From Halomicrobium zhouii (GTDB lineage: Archaea > Halobacteriota > Halobacteria > Halobacteriales > Haloarculaceae), in contig NZ_FOZK01000004.1 of assembly GCF_900114435.1 (NCBI RefSeq), positions 124,001 through 188,000 of the forward strand: DNA of 64,000 nt, read 5' to 3'. The notes under the pieces were generated by a model. That model did not search any database and was not told where the DNA came from. It worked only from the letters and a program-made list of their open reading frames with translations. A program made the translations under genes and the position numbers. This document shows positions 23,711 through 31,919 of this stretch, piece after piece. Positions within the stretch are counted from its first letter, which is position 1. Each line of letters begins with the position of its first letter.

Positions 23711-24856
23711 TCAGAGCAGCCCCCGTGCGGTGAGCCAGTAGGCCTCGTTGTACGCCAGTTTCGACCAGTGGAGCTTCCGGGACGGCTGGGCCGGCGACGG
23801 CGGTCGCTCGAAGTCGAACTCCACGAACGAGGCGGCGTCCATCCCCGTCTCGATGAAGCAGAGCGTCTTGCCGTCGTAGGTCGCCGTCGCCGGCTGGCCG
23901 CGGATCTCGCTCGCGATGCGCCGGGCGACGACGCCGGCCTGGTAGTGAGCGACGCTCCCGGCGTTGGGCATGCCGGTGTCGGCCGTGTCACCCAGCGCGT
24001 AGACGTGCTTCGCGGCCTCGGCTTCCAGCGTGTGCCTGTCGACCTCGACCCAGCCCCGATCTCCGAGGCCGGCCTCCTCGATCAGGTCGACGCCCCGGTG
24101 GGGCGGGATGGCGACGAGGAGGTCGTAGTCGATGTCCGTCCCCTCCATCGACCGGAGGACCTGCTCGTCCGGGTCGACTTCCTCGGCGTTGAAGAACGTC
24201 TCGACGCCGATGTCGCGCTCGTCCATGATCGGCCGCGCCCACTCGGCGATGTGGGGGTTGCCGTGGACCCGCTGGATCGGGTACGTGTACGTGACGTCGA
24301 CGTCCTCGCGGAGGCCCCGCTCGCGGAGCCAGTCGTCGACCATGAACACGAACTCCAGGGGCGCCGCCGGGCACATGTGCGGCGTCCCGACGACGCTGAG
24401 CACCAGGTGCCCCTCAGTGAACGAGAGGAGTTCGTCCCTGAGGGCGGTCGCGCCGTCCTCGCTGTAGTAGTCGTGGCCAGCGTCGGCCAGTCCCGGGACC
24501 TCGTCGGGCGCGAGCGTCGACCCCGTCGCGAGGACGAGGGCGTCGTACTCGATCGGATCGGGGCCCTCCATGCTCTGCATGCGCTGTGCATCCGTGTCGA
24601 TAGCGGTCACGCGGTCGATACGCACGTCGACCCGGTCCTCGACGAGTTCGGTCAGCGGCCGGCGGGCGTCCCCGGGTTCGCGCTGGCCGAACGGCACGTA
24701 CAGCCACACCGGCTTGTACACGTGGTCCGGGTCGTCGTTGACCAGCGTGAGGCGGACGTCGCCGGCGTCTATCTCCCCGGCCAGTCGCTCGGCCAGGTTG
24801 TTGGCGAGGACGGTCCCGCCGGTGCCCCCGCCGACGATCACGACGTGCTCGGTCAT
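23711..24856 (-). CDS. sqr: Sulfide:quinone oxidoreductase-like flavoprotein
   Basis: A 381-residue flavoprotein of the DLD family. The FAD-binding GGGTGG is at 9-14, a second motif is VLATGSTLAPDEVPG (about 107-122), the active cysteine is probably C162 in GTPHMCPAAPLEFVF, and a second cysteine follows in GKTLCFIETG near residue 333. The C-terminus is amphipathic (LAYNEAYWLTARGLL) and would dock to the membrane. It would oxidise sulfide to polysulfide or persulfide with electrons entering the quinone pool and cytochrome bd. Its start overlaps the tusA2 stop by four bases. Confidence 0.88.
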   Translation of the reverse strand: MTEHVVIVGGGTGGTVLANNLAERLAGEIDAGDVRLTLVNDDPDHVYKPVWLYVPFGQREPGDARRPLTELVEDRVDVRIDRVTAIDTDAQRMQSMEGPDPIEYDALVLATGSTLAPDEVPGLADAGHDYYSEDGATALRDELLSFTEGHLVLSVVGTPHMCPAAPLEFVFMVDDWLRERGLREDVDVTYTYPIQRVHGNPHIAEWARPIMDERDIGVETFFNAEEVDPDEQVLRSMEGTDIDYDLLVAIPPHRGVDLIEEAGLGDRGWVEVDRHTLEAEAAKHVYALGDTADTGMPNAGSVAHYQAGVVARRIASEIRGQPATATYDGKTLCFIETGMDAASFVEFDFERPPSPAQPSRKLHWSKLAYNEAYWLTARGLL

Positions 24857-25095
24857 GTCTTCTCCACGTAGAACGCGTGGTGGTCCTCGCCCTCCTCGAC
24901 CCCGTGGAGTTCGTTGCCGGCCTCCGCCGTCCACTCGGGGACGTCGGTGAGCGACTGGTCGTTGTCGCTCAACAGGCGGACCACGGTTCCCGGCTCGACG
25001 CTCCGCATCTTGCCGATGAGGTCCATCAGCGGCCCGGGACACGCTGCCCCACGGGCGTCCACCGTCTCGTCGGCTTCGACGTCAATTTCGGTCAT
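24853..25095 (-). CDS. TusA-family sulfurtransferase, second copy
   Basis: An 80-residue TusA-like protein with C19 in VDARGAACPGPLMDLIGKM; the C-P-G-P form differs from C-P-M-P in the copy at 20627. It ends FYVEKT, as does the paralogue. It overlaps SQR by four bases (ATGA), so it would accept sulfane sulfur made by SQR. The start at 25095 is 33-45 bases from an element TAGTATTGTA (reverse of TACAATACTA). Confidence 0.88.
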   Translation of the reverse strand: MTEIDVEADETVDARGAACPGPLMDLIGKMRSVEPGTVVRLLSDNDQSLTDVPEWTAEAGNELHGVEEGEDHHAFYVEKT

Positions 25096-25127
25096 CGTTA
25101 CAGGTGAACCTCCGGGCCGGATCGCTT

Positions 25128-25140
25128 TAGTATTGTACAT
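25128..25140. promoter_or_regulatory. TACAATACTA motif copy upstream of the tusA2-sqr operon
   Basis: On the minus strand the element reads ATGTACAATACTA, 33-45 bases upstream of the tusA2 ATG. It shares TACAATACT with the trxA palindrome and may overlap the TATA element. Confidence 0.55.
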
Positions 25141-25241
25141 CAATTCCAAGATTCTGAAAATCCCCGTGCAGTACAGGTGCTCGACGCGGTGTGGTGACGG
25201 TCCATCGCGATTGACGGGTCGGGTGACCGGCGACCCGAATC

Positions 25242-25835
25242 CTATCGCTCGAACGCGAGCGCGTAGTGGTACGGCGGGAGGGCGATCCGCTCGTCGAGCG
25301 AGAAGTCGGCGGCGCCCAGCACGTCCGCCGTCGTCTCGTCGGGCGTCATGCGGAGGGTAGATGGCGGGCCCCGCGGTTCGTCCGCGACGGTCGTCTCTTC
25401 GCGCGGCCGGGCGTGCCAGTTGACCACGACGAACCGGCCGCCCGGGCAAAGTGACATCTCGACCTCCCTGACGAGCGCGTCGCGGTCGTCGACGCCGTGG
25501 AAGGCGTTGGCCAGCAGGACGACGTCGACCGGCTCCGGCAGGAGTTCGGACAGTCGGCGGGCGTCACCGTGGACGGGCTCGACGTTGTCGACGCCCTGTC
25601 GGTCGGCGAGGGCCGAACACTCCGTGAGGAGCGACTCGTCGAGGTCGCAGGCGTACACCGGCGCCGGGTCGACGACCCGCGCGGCGGGGAGCGCGAAGTA
25701 CCCGTTCCCGCAGCCGACCTCCGCGAGCGCGTCGCCCGACTCGACGCCCAGTTCCCGCAGCGTCGCTCCCGGCGTCGGCCACAGCTTCCCCCACCAGTCC
25801 CAGTCCGGCTGGCCGGTGTTCTCGAAGGGTTCCAT
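25242..25835 (-). CDS. Class I SAM-dependent methyltransferase
   Basis: A 197-residue Rossmann-fold methyltransferase. Motif I is EVGCGNGYFALPAA (about 37-50), motif II ends at YACDLDES, and motif IV is VDVVLLANAFHGVDD. The start MEPFENTGQPDWDWWGKLWPTPG is typical of a haloarchaeal subgroup. The substrate is unknown. The ATG at 25835 is chosen; it follows the DUF2892 stop by two bases, so the two genes are a pair. A related methyltransferase lies at 34118-34678. Confidence 0.82.
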   Translation of the reverse strand: MEPFENTGQPDWDWWGKLWPTPGATLRELGVESGDALAEVGCGNGYFALPAARVVDPAPVYACDLDESLLTECSALADRQGVDNVEPVHGDARRLSELLPEPVDVVLLANAFHGVDDRDALVREVEMSLCPGGRFVVVNWHARPREETTVADEPRGPPSTLRMTPDETTADVLGAADFSLDERIALPPYHYALAFER

Positions 25836-25837
25836 CG

Positions 25838-26056
25838 TCACCGGGCGTCCGCGGTGTCGATCCCGAGCACCCGGTACACCAGACAGACGCGGGTCAGGGC
25901 CGTCCCGATCAGAACGGCGCCCACCAGGAGCGCGAGCACGCCGACGAGCGGCCCGGTCTCCAGTGCGCCCGCTAGTGAGGCGCCGCCCAGCGCCGCCAGC
26001 AGTCCACCGACAGCCAGTCGAACGGCGCGATCCGCGGTGCCAATATTGTATTCCAT
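25838..26056 (-). CDS. DUF2892 small membrane protein
   Basis: A 72-residue protein with the DUF2892 signature MEYNIGTADRAVRLAVGG, a second helix and the closing LTRVCLVYRVLGIDT. The family is the membrane part of YgaP-type rhodaneses and often sits beside sulfur-transfer genes. It has two helices and one cysteine in the C-terminal loop. The ATG at 26056 is chosen over a TTG two codons earlier. Confidence 0.83.
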   Translation of the reverse strand: MEYNIGTADRAVRLAVGGLLAALGGASLAGALETGPLVGVLALLVGAVLIGTALTRVCLVYRVLGIDTADAR

Positions 26057-26135
26057 GCCCAATTCAACACACTATCTCGGGTTAAGCGTTTCCCGACCCG
26101 GCGGGCCGTCCCGAGCGGTTCGTCGATGCGGCGCA

Positions 26136-27602
26136 TCACCCGACGTATCGCACCACCCGGGCCATGCCGGACTCCAGGTGGTAGAGGTTGTGGCAGTGGA
26201 ACAGCCAGTCGCCCGGATTGTCGGCGACGAAGTCGAGCGTGACCTCGCCCATGTGCCCGGGGACGAGGACGGTGTCCTTGACCGCGTCCCCGAACTGGAA
26301 GAAGTGGCCGTGGAGGTGCATCGGGTGGAGCACTGGACTGCGATTCACCATCCTGATCCGGACGTGCTCTCCCTGTCGGACATCGAGCGGGTCGGCGTCG
26401 GGGTAGGCCTGTCCGTCGATGAGCCACTCGGTCCCGCCCTGGCGTCCCGACAGCGTCAGATCGAACGACCTGTCCGGACTCCCGTCGATGCCCGCCAGCG
26501 GCGAGCGCGCCTGGAGGTCGCCGTACGCGAGTGCTCGTCCGCCGTTCGACGGCACCCCCGGTGCCGCGGAGTCGTCGACCCCTTCGTACGTCACGAGGGC
26601 TCGCGCTGGGGGTTCGTCCCCGTTGACGGCCTCGGCACGGACCTCCCACGTACCCGGGTTATCGGCCTTGACGACCGCATCGTATCGCTCGCCAGAGCCG
26701 AAGACGAACGAGTCGACGGTCACCGGCTCGACCGGGCGTCCGTCAGCGTGGGTCACAGTCAGGGGGTGACCACCGGCGTGCACCCGGAACGCCGTCGCAC
26801 TGCTCGCGTTTACGAACCGAAACCGGACCCGCTCTCCCTCCCGGACCGAATACGTCCGGGGGTCATCCGGCAAGCGTCCCCCCATCAGGAGGCCGGCGTA
26901 CGGCGGTCGTCGGTCGGCCATTGGGCCACCGCCCCCGCCGCGACCACCGCCCATCGGCCCGCCGCCCCCACCGGGACCACCGCCAGCCGGCCCGCTCCCC
27001 GACTCGAGTTCGGAGAGCGGGCGGGGCTCTCCGGCGAGGTAGTCGTCGACGACGACAGTGTACTCGCGGTCGTACTCCACGTGCGGGTCGTCCTCCTCGA
27101 CGATCAGCGGCGCGAGGAGCCCGCGGTCGAGCTGGAGCCCCACGTGGCTGTGGAAGAAGAACGTTCCCGCGGGTTCCGCCCGGAACCGGTACGTGAACGA
27201 ACCGCCGGACTCGACCGGATCCTGCGTGACGTCCGGGACGCCGTCCATCTCGTTGGCCACGGGGACGCCGTGCCAGTGGATCGTCGTTCCGTCTGCGAGT
27301 TCGTTGTCCAGTTCGACCTCGACCACGTCCCCCTCGCTCGCGCGGAGTTCGGGTCCCGGGAACTCGCCGTCGTACAGCCAGTTCTCGGTCGTCGCGTCTG
27401 CGCCGGGCTGGACCTCGCCCGGTGCCGCAGCCAATGCGGCCCGTACGTCGGCGGAGCCGGACGGCGGACTGCGGGGGGTCGGACGGGACGAATCACCTGG
27501 ACCCGTCCCTTCGGTCGACAGGCACCCGGCGAGTCCACTCGCGCCCATTCCAGCCAGCGCCTGCAGGAAGCGACGTCTGGTGGGAGTGGACGGCGGGCTC
27601 AC
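26136..27602 (-). CDS. Multicopper oxidase (laccase-like), Tat-exported lipoprotein
   Basis: A 488-residue three-domain copper oxidase. The twin-arginine leader TRRRFLQALAGMGASGLAGC ends in a lipobox-like cysteine, so it is likely exported folded and lipid-anchored. All copper clusters are visible: TIHWHG, FFHSHVG, HPMHLHGHFF and HCHNLYHLESGM. A Gly/Met-rich loop lies around residues 200-235. I place the start at GTG 27602: an earlier in-frame ATG (27653) would add 17 non-signal residues and run into a 27-base inverted repeat. It oxidises an organic or metal substrate with O2; the electron donor is unknown. Confidence 0.9.
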   Translation of the reverse strand: MSPPSTPTRRRFLQALAGMGASGLAGCLSTEGTGPGDSSRPTPRSPPSGSADVRAALAAAPGEVQPGADATTENWLYDGEFPGPELRASEGDVVEVELDNELADGTTIHWHGVPVANEMDGVPDVTQDPVESGGSFTYRFRAEPAGTFFFHSHVGLQLDRGLLAPLIVEEDDPHVEYDREYTVVVDDYLAGEPRPLSELESGSGPAGGGPGGGGGPMGGGRGGGGGPMADRRPPYAGLLMGGRLPDDPRTYSVREGERVRFRFVNASSATAFRVHAGGHPLTVTHADGRPVEPVTVDSFVFGSGERYDAVVKADNPGTWEVRAEAVNGDEPPARALVTYEGVDDSAAPGVPSNGGRALAYGDLQARSPLAGIDGSPDRSFDLTLSGRQGGTEWLIDGQAYPDADPLDVRQGEHVRIRMVNRSPVLHPMHLHGHFFQFGDAVKDTVLVPGHMGEVTLDFVADNPGDWLFHCHNLYHLESGMARVVRYVG

Positions 27603-27640
27603 AGCGACCCGAGCATGCGCTCGAACCGTTCGCCATCCTG

Positions 27641-27673
27641 TTGTATAGTACATCCCATACTACACAATAGTGT
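27641..27673. promoter_or_regulatory. Inverted repeat upstream of the multicopper oxidase
   Basis: TTGTATAGTA (27641-27650) and TACTACACAA (27658-27667) are inverted copies with one mismatch, spaced by seven bases. The right side runs into ACACAATAGTGT, one base from the ACAATACTGT island motif. It lies 39-71 bases upstream of the GTG at 27602, which supports that start. Confidence 0.7.
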
Positions 27674-27714
27674 CTGTTGGTCGTATTACTCTTTCGCGAC
27701 GAGCGGCGACCGAG

Positions 27715-28938
27715 TTACGCGCCGGAGGACGCGTCTGCCCAGACGCCGGGGAGTCGCGCGTACACCGTCGCGTTCCCGACGAGCGCGTCGACGGTCGTGT
27801 ACTCGTCGACGGCGTGGACGGTGTCGGTGCCGAGCGCGAACTCGACGGTCGGAATCCCAGCGTTCCGGAGCGTCTTCGCGTCGCCGCCGCCGGTCGCGCT
27901 CCGACGGTAGACGCGCTCGCCCGTCACCGTCTCGGCCGTCGACGCCACCGCCTCGACGAGCGGGCTGTCAATCGGTTCGGCGGTCCCGACGCTCCAAGAG
28001 ACGTCGGCGAGCGTGATACCCTCGCAGTCGGCGACGCAGTCCCGGACGTCCGAGAGCAGCCTGGACGTGTCCACCCCGGCCGTCAGCCGGACGTCGACCT
28101 CGGCGCGGGCCGACTGGGGGACGCTGTTGATCGCCTCACCGCCCTCGATAGTCCCGAGGTTGATCGACGGGGACGCGAAGAGCTCCCGGGCGACGTCCGC
28201 GCCCATCGTCGGCGCGTAGTACTCGACCGACTCCGCGAGTATCGGGTCCAGGACCGGGTCGACGTCGAGTTCGCGCGTCCCGAACCGCTCCCGGAGGGTC
28301 GTGATCGCCCCGTAGAGCCGATCGATGGCGTTGTCGCCCAGCACCGGCCGGGAACCGTGTGCGGCCTCGCCGGTGGCCGCCATCGTCAGCCAGATGCTCC
28401 CACGGTCGGCGACGGTCACCGAGTGGCGCCCCTCCTCACAGGTCGGTTCACCGATGACGCAGCCGTCGGCGTCGAGTCGGTCGGCCTCGAGCAGTGCGGG
28501 GAGGCCCGCGTCGCCGCCGACCTCCTCGTCGCTGACGAACGCGAACTGGAGGTCGACGGGCGGGGCTTCGTCGGCCTCGGCGAACACGCCGATCGCCGAG
28601 AGCATCGCGGCGACGGCTCCCTTCATGTCTGTCGCCCCGCGGCCGTAGATCCGGTCGCCGGTGCGCTCCCCGAGCGGATCGAACGACCACTCGTCGGCGT
28701 CGAACGGGACTGTGTCGAGGTGACCGACGTACAGCAACGTCCGGTCCCGCTCGCCCGGTATCGTCGCGAGGAGGTTCGGCTTCGCCGGATCGACCGTGAT
28801 CCGTTCGACGTCGACCGAGCGGGCGGACAGGTACTGTTCGATCAGGTCGGCGATTTCCCCGGTCTTGCCCGGCGGATTCGACGTGTCGATGGCGAGCAAG
28901 TCGAGCGCCAGGTCGACCAGTTCGTCGCTCTCGGTCAT
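27715..28938 (-). CDS. M20-family metallopeptidase (ArgE/DapE/CPG2-like)
   Basis: A 407-residue zinc hydrolase. Metal-binding YVGHLDTVPFD and GRGATDMKGAVAAML are in place, the catalytic glutamate pair is VSDEEVGGD, and the dimerisation domain has GEAAHGSRPVLGDNA. A late ATGGGDAKTLRNAGIPTVEFALG carries the C-terminal metal and carboxylate contacts. It could deacylate amino acids or act as a carboxypeptidase. The ATG at 28938 overlaps the stop of the upstream flavoprotein gene by four bases, an unexpected pairing with a disulfide reductase. Confidence 0.87.
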   Translation of the reverse strand: MTESDELVDLALDLLAIDTSNPPGKTGEIADLIEQYLSARSVDVERITVDPAKPNLLATIPGERDRTLLYVGHLDTVPFDADEWSFDPLGERTGDRIYGRGATDMKGAVAAMLSAIGVFAEADEAPPVDLQFAFVSDEEVGGDAGLPALLEADRLDADGCVIGEPTCEEGRHSVTVADRGSIWLTMAATGEAAHGSRPVLGDNAIDRLYGAITTLRERFGTRELDVDPVLDPILAESVEYYAPTMGADVARELFASPSINLGTIEGGEAINSVPQSARAEVDVRLTAGVDTSRLLSDVRDCVADCEGITLADVSWSVGTAEPIDSPLVEAVASTAETVTGERVYRRSATGGGDAKTLRNAGIPTVEFALGTDTVHAVDEYTTVDALVGNATVYARLPGVWADASSGA

Positions 28939-30287
28939 CGCTCCAGTTTCCCGGCGAGTACCTTCGCCGCGGTGAGGACCGGGTCCCACACCGGGCTGAA
29001 CGGGGGCGCGTACGCCAGGTCGGCGTTCTGTAACTCGGTGACGGTCAACCCGCCGTGCAGCGCCGTCGCGACGGTGTCGATTCGCTTCGCGCCGTCGCGA
29101 CCGACGACGCTCCCGCCCAGGACGGCTCCCGTCTCGCGGTCCGCGACGAGCGTGACCTGAATCTCCTCACTTCCCGGGTAGTAGTGAGCCCGCGTCGCGT
29201 CGGTGATCGTGACCGACACGGGGTCGAAGCCGGCGTCGCTGGCCCGCTCCTCGTCGAGGATGCCGGTCCGGGCCGCGCCGAGGTCGAACGCCTTCACGAT
29301 GGCCGTGCCGGCGGTCTCGCCGATCGCCGTGGGCGATCCGGTGAGAGTCTGGCCGATGGCGCGACCGGCGCGGTTCGCCGTCAGCGCCAGCGGGACGTAG
29401 TCGGGCTCGCCGGTGACGACGTGGACGTTCTCCGCACAGTCGCCCGCGGCGTAGACGTTCGCCGCACTCGTGCGGCCGTACTCGTCGATCGCGATGGCGC
29501 CGGTCGGCCCGAGTTCTATCCCCGCGTCCTCGGCGAGTACGACGTTCGGCCTCACGCCGACGCCGACGACGGCGACGTCTGCGGCGTGACTCTCACCCCC
29601 GTCGAGCTGGACCGCCTCCACGCGTCCCTCGCCGGCGAACCCGGAGACGGCCGTCTCCAGGTGCAGGTCGACCCCCTGCTCTCGCAGGTGGTCCTCGACG
29701 ACGTCCGCCACCGCCTCGCCGAACGGCTGGAGGACGTTGGGCAGCATCTCGTAGAGACTGACGTCGAGGCCGCGCGCCGAGAGCGCCTCGGCCATCTCGA
29801 TCCCGACGTAGCCACCGCCGACGATAGCGGCGGTCTCGGGCGCCCGCTCCGTGACGTAACGCTCGATGGCGTCGGCCTCGTCCATGTCGTGGATGGTGAA
29901 CACGCCGTCCAGATCCGTCCCGTGGAACGGCGGGACGACGGCGCTCGCGCCGGTCCCGATCAGGAGGTGGTCGTAGGCCTGGTCGAACCGCTCGCCGTCG
30001 GCCGCGACCGTGACCGTCTGGCTCCCGGTGTCGACGGCGACGACCTCGTGACCCGTCCGGAGGTCGATGTCCCGTTCCTCGCGGATCTCTTCGGGCGTCA
30101 GCGCGACGAGATCCGCGAGTTCGGGGACGTCGCCTTTCACGTAGTAGGGCATCCCGCAGGCCGCGTAGGAGACCCACTGTCCCTTCTCGAAGACGACGAC
30201 GTCCATCTCCGGGTCCTCGCGCTTCGCCTTGCTCGCGGCGCTCAGTCCCGCCGCGTCACCGCCCACGACGACGAGGGTGTCGCTCAT
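28935..30287 (-). CDS. CoA-disulfide reductase / NADH oxidase-like flavoprotein
   Basis: A 450-residue class III pyridine nucleotide-disulfide oxidoreductase. FAD motif GGDAAGLSAA (9-18), the single redox cysteine in SYAACGMPYYVKG (about C44), NAD motif AIVGGGYVGIEMAEAL, and the second FAD motif VYAAGDCAE are all present. Such enzymes reduce CoA disulfide, polysulfide (NADH-dependent sulfur reductase) or O2. In this sulfur cluster polysulfide or CoA-persulfide reduction is attractive but unproven. The ATG at 30287 is chosen. TACTGTACAC, weakly like the island motif, lies about 50 bases upstream. Confidence 0.86.
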   Translation of the reverse strand: MSDTLVVVGGDAAGLSAASKAKREDPEMDVVVFEKGQWVSYAACGMPYYVKGDVPELADLVALTPEEIREERDIDLRTGHEVVAVDTGSQTVTVAADGERFDQAYDHLLIGTGASAVVPPFHGTDLDGVFTIHDMDEADAIERYVTERAPETAAIVGGGYVGIEMAEALSARGLDVSLYEMLPNVLQPFGEAVADVVEDHLREQGVDLHLETAVSGFAGEGRVEAVQLDGGESHAADVAVVGVGVRPNVVLAEDAGIELGPTGAIAIDEYGRTSAANVYAAGDCAENVHVVTGEPDYVPLALTANRAGRAIGQTLTGSPTAIGETAGTAIVKAFDLGAARTGILDEERASDAGFDPVSVTITDATRAHYYPGSEEIQVTLVADRETGAVLGGSVVGRDGAKRIDTVATALHGGLTVTELQNADLAYAPPFSPVWDPVLTAAKVLAGKLER

Positions 30288-30503
30288 ACGCGGAGAGAGG
30301 GGCGAGAGCGGCAAAAGGATTCCCGGAAATTCCCATTACTGTACACACGCAACGGGGCGGCAACAGCGGCTTCGTTCGGCGTGTCAGAATCGACCGGTAT
30401 CGACGCCGCCAGAGTTCGAGGGCGGACCGAGACGACCGACCATCGGCGATCAAATATCGAAGCGACGGTTTTCGCGCTTCACGCTTTAAAATAGAGGGGT
30501 CTG

Positions 30504-30914
30504 TTAGCGCTCAGGTCGCGGAGCGGTCTCGTATCGTTCGATCTCGTCGGTCTTCTCCACTCGGTCGTAGATCTCTCGGAGTGTCTCCTGCGCTCGGAGA
30601 AGCTTGTGCTCCTCGAGGAACGGGCGCCCGCTCTCGCTGATCCCGTAGAACTTGTACGGCAGGTCGTTCTGCCGGCGGTCCTCCGGGAGGAGTACCTCCT
30701 CGACGACACCGGCGTCGACGAGTTGCTGAAGGTGCTGCCGAATCGTCGTCTGGCTCTTGCTCGGGTTGACGTAATCGAGTTCCTTCAGCGTCGGGAGTTC
30801 CGACGGATGGCCGAGAATATCCTGGAGGAGCGCGAATCGCGTCTCCTGCGTGACGACGTTGAGTCGCTCCCGGACGGACTCCAGGTCGCCTGGCGTGTGA
30901 TCGGAGGTACTCAT
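30504..30914 (-). CDS. ArsR-like winged-helix transcription regulator
   Basis: A 136-residue HTH protein. ERLNVVTQETRFALLQDILGHP opens the fold; the recognition helix is PSKSQTTIRQHLQQLVDAGVVEEVL; the wing is LPYKFYGISESGRPFLEEH; the C-terminus is helical (AQETLREIYDRVEK). It belongs to the haloarchaeal group with QETRFALLQ, also seen in the regulator at 38758. The ATG at 30914 is supported by a perfect inverted repeat two bases upstream, a likely autoregulatory site. Confidence 0.83.
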   Translation of the reverse strand: MSTSDHTPGDLESVRERLNVVTQETRFALLQDILGHPSELPTLKELDYVNPSKSQTTIRQHLQQLVDAGVVEEVLLPEDRRQNDLPYKFYGISESGRPFLEEHKLLRAQETLREIYDRVEKTDEIERYETAPRPER

Positions 30915-30916
30915 TA

Positions 30917-30935
30917 CGCTACAGTTCATGTAGCG
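30917..30935. promoter_or_regulatory. Perfect 7-base inverted repeat upstream of the HTH gene
   Basis: CGCTACA (30917-30923) and TGTAGCG (30929-30935) around GTTCA. It abuts the ATG at 30914, the position for a repressor site covering the start of a leaderless transcript. Confidence 0.6.
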
Positions 30936-31056
30936 CGTGCAAATGCGTTTCGCTCAAATGCGAATCGGTCCAATACGATTCGGTCGGCACGCCACTTACA
31001 CCACGCCTGACCGACGCTGACGATCGGTGTTCGAGCCCACGAGATTCGGCCGGGAG

Positions 31057-31353
31057 CTACGTGTCACAACGGCGTGAACCGGACCGCCACCGGACGGCTG
31101 CGCCGGCGACGCCGACGGCCAGCGCCGCAACCGCGACCTGGAGGAGCGTCGCGCCGAGCGCGGCCGTCGCGCCGCCCGCGGTCACGCCGCTCGCAGCACC
31201 GGTCGCGACGGGCGCCGTGAAGAGACAGCAGAGACTCAGTGCCCCGCCGACGCCGAGCAGCGACCACCGCGACCCGTCGTCAGACTCGGTCGTTTCGCCG
31301 GGCTCGGCTGTTTCGCTGGGCTCGGTCGTTTCACTGGACTCCGCCTCACGCAT
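31057..31353 (-). CDS. Small membrane protein with a Cys-Cys motif
   Basis: A 98-residue protein. The first 28 residues are Glu/Thr-rich and soluble (four SETTEP-like repeats); two helices follow, the first with LSLCCLFTAPVATGAA, the second Ala/Val-rich. The adjacent Cys-Cys inside a helix recalls mercury- and copper-transport peptides but no known family is clear. It is the last gene of a co-oriented group with the DsbA-like protein (33247 to 31057). Confidence 0.65.
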   Translation of the reverse strand: MREAESSETTEPSETAEPGETTESDDGSRWSLLGVGGALSLCCLFTAPVATGAASGVTAGGATAALGATLLQVAVAALAVGVAGAAVRWRSGSRRCDT

Positions 31354-31452
31354 CTGTACGATCACCAGACGTGGGTACGTTCCATCTAGCTTCGGGTCGC
31401 ACCGGAACCGGAGGCACCGGTTCGCCCCAGTGCCGGCGGTCCCAGAACGAAC

Positions 31453-31866
31453 TCAGCACGTCTTACACCCTTTCTTTCGCTGACAGTACAGTATCGCGCC
31501 GAACGCGGCGACGCTGAGGACGCCGAGCAGCGGCCGGTACGGGTCGAAATAGGTCATGAGGGCGGACGAACTGAACAGCGCGAGCAAGAGGGCGTTACAG
31601 ATGGGGCAGCCGAAGGCCAGGAAGCCGCCAACGATCCCGCCGGTCGCGAACCGGTCCCCGACCGGTCGGTCGACGATCGAGCGCTGGTAAACGAACGCCG
31701 CGGCGAACGCCGACGTCGCGACGAGAAACAGGTAGTCCGCGGCGGTACTCGGGACCATGCGAACGTACACTGGGTTCGGCACGAGGCCGGTCACCGCCCC
31801 GAACAGCAGGAAGGCACCGACGCCGGCGCCGACGCTCTTGAGCAGGGCTGGATAGGGCAGGGACAT
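31453..31866 (-). CDS. Four-helix membrane protein with CPIC and CKTC motifs
   Basis: A 137-residue polytopic protein. Helices lie at about 10-27, 42-60, 78-100 and 108-126. Cysteines are C-P-I-C in GFLAFGCPICNALLLALF (between helices 2 and 3) and a C-terminal CQRKKGCKTC with three more. CxxC pairs in membrane loops are typical of thiol carriers or metal handlers. I do not recognise a named family. It lies 53 bases downstream of the 31920 gene in the same direction. Confidence 0.68.
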   Translation of the reverse strand: MSLPYPALLKSVGAGVGAFLLFGAVTGLVPNPVYVRMVPSTAADYLFLVATSAFAAAFVYQRSIVDRPVGDRFATGGIVGGFLAFGCPICNALLLALFSSSALMTYFDPYRPLLGVLSVAAFGAILYCQRKKGCKTC

Positions 31867-31919
31867 CAGTCAGTCACCGTCCAGTCATCTCGTCGGTGTG
31901 TTCCATTCATGGGTTCGAG

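Noticed and set aside
23711..25042. A 62-residue N-terminal extension on the SQR gene
   Set aside because: It overlaps the tusA2 gene in another frame, and the FAD motif fits the start at 24856.
26038..26052. CCAATATTGTATTCC as another copy of the island motif
   Set aside because: It lies inside the DUF2892 coding region and encodes the conserved MEYNIG start, so the resemblance is explained by the protein.
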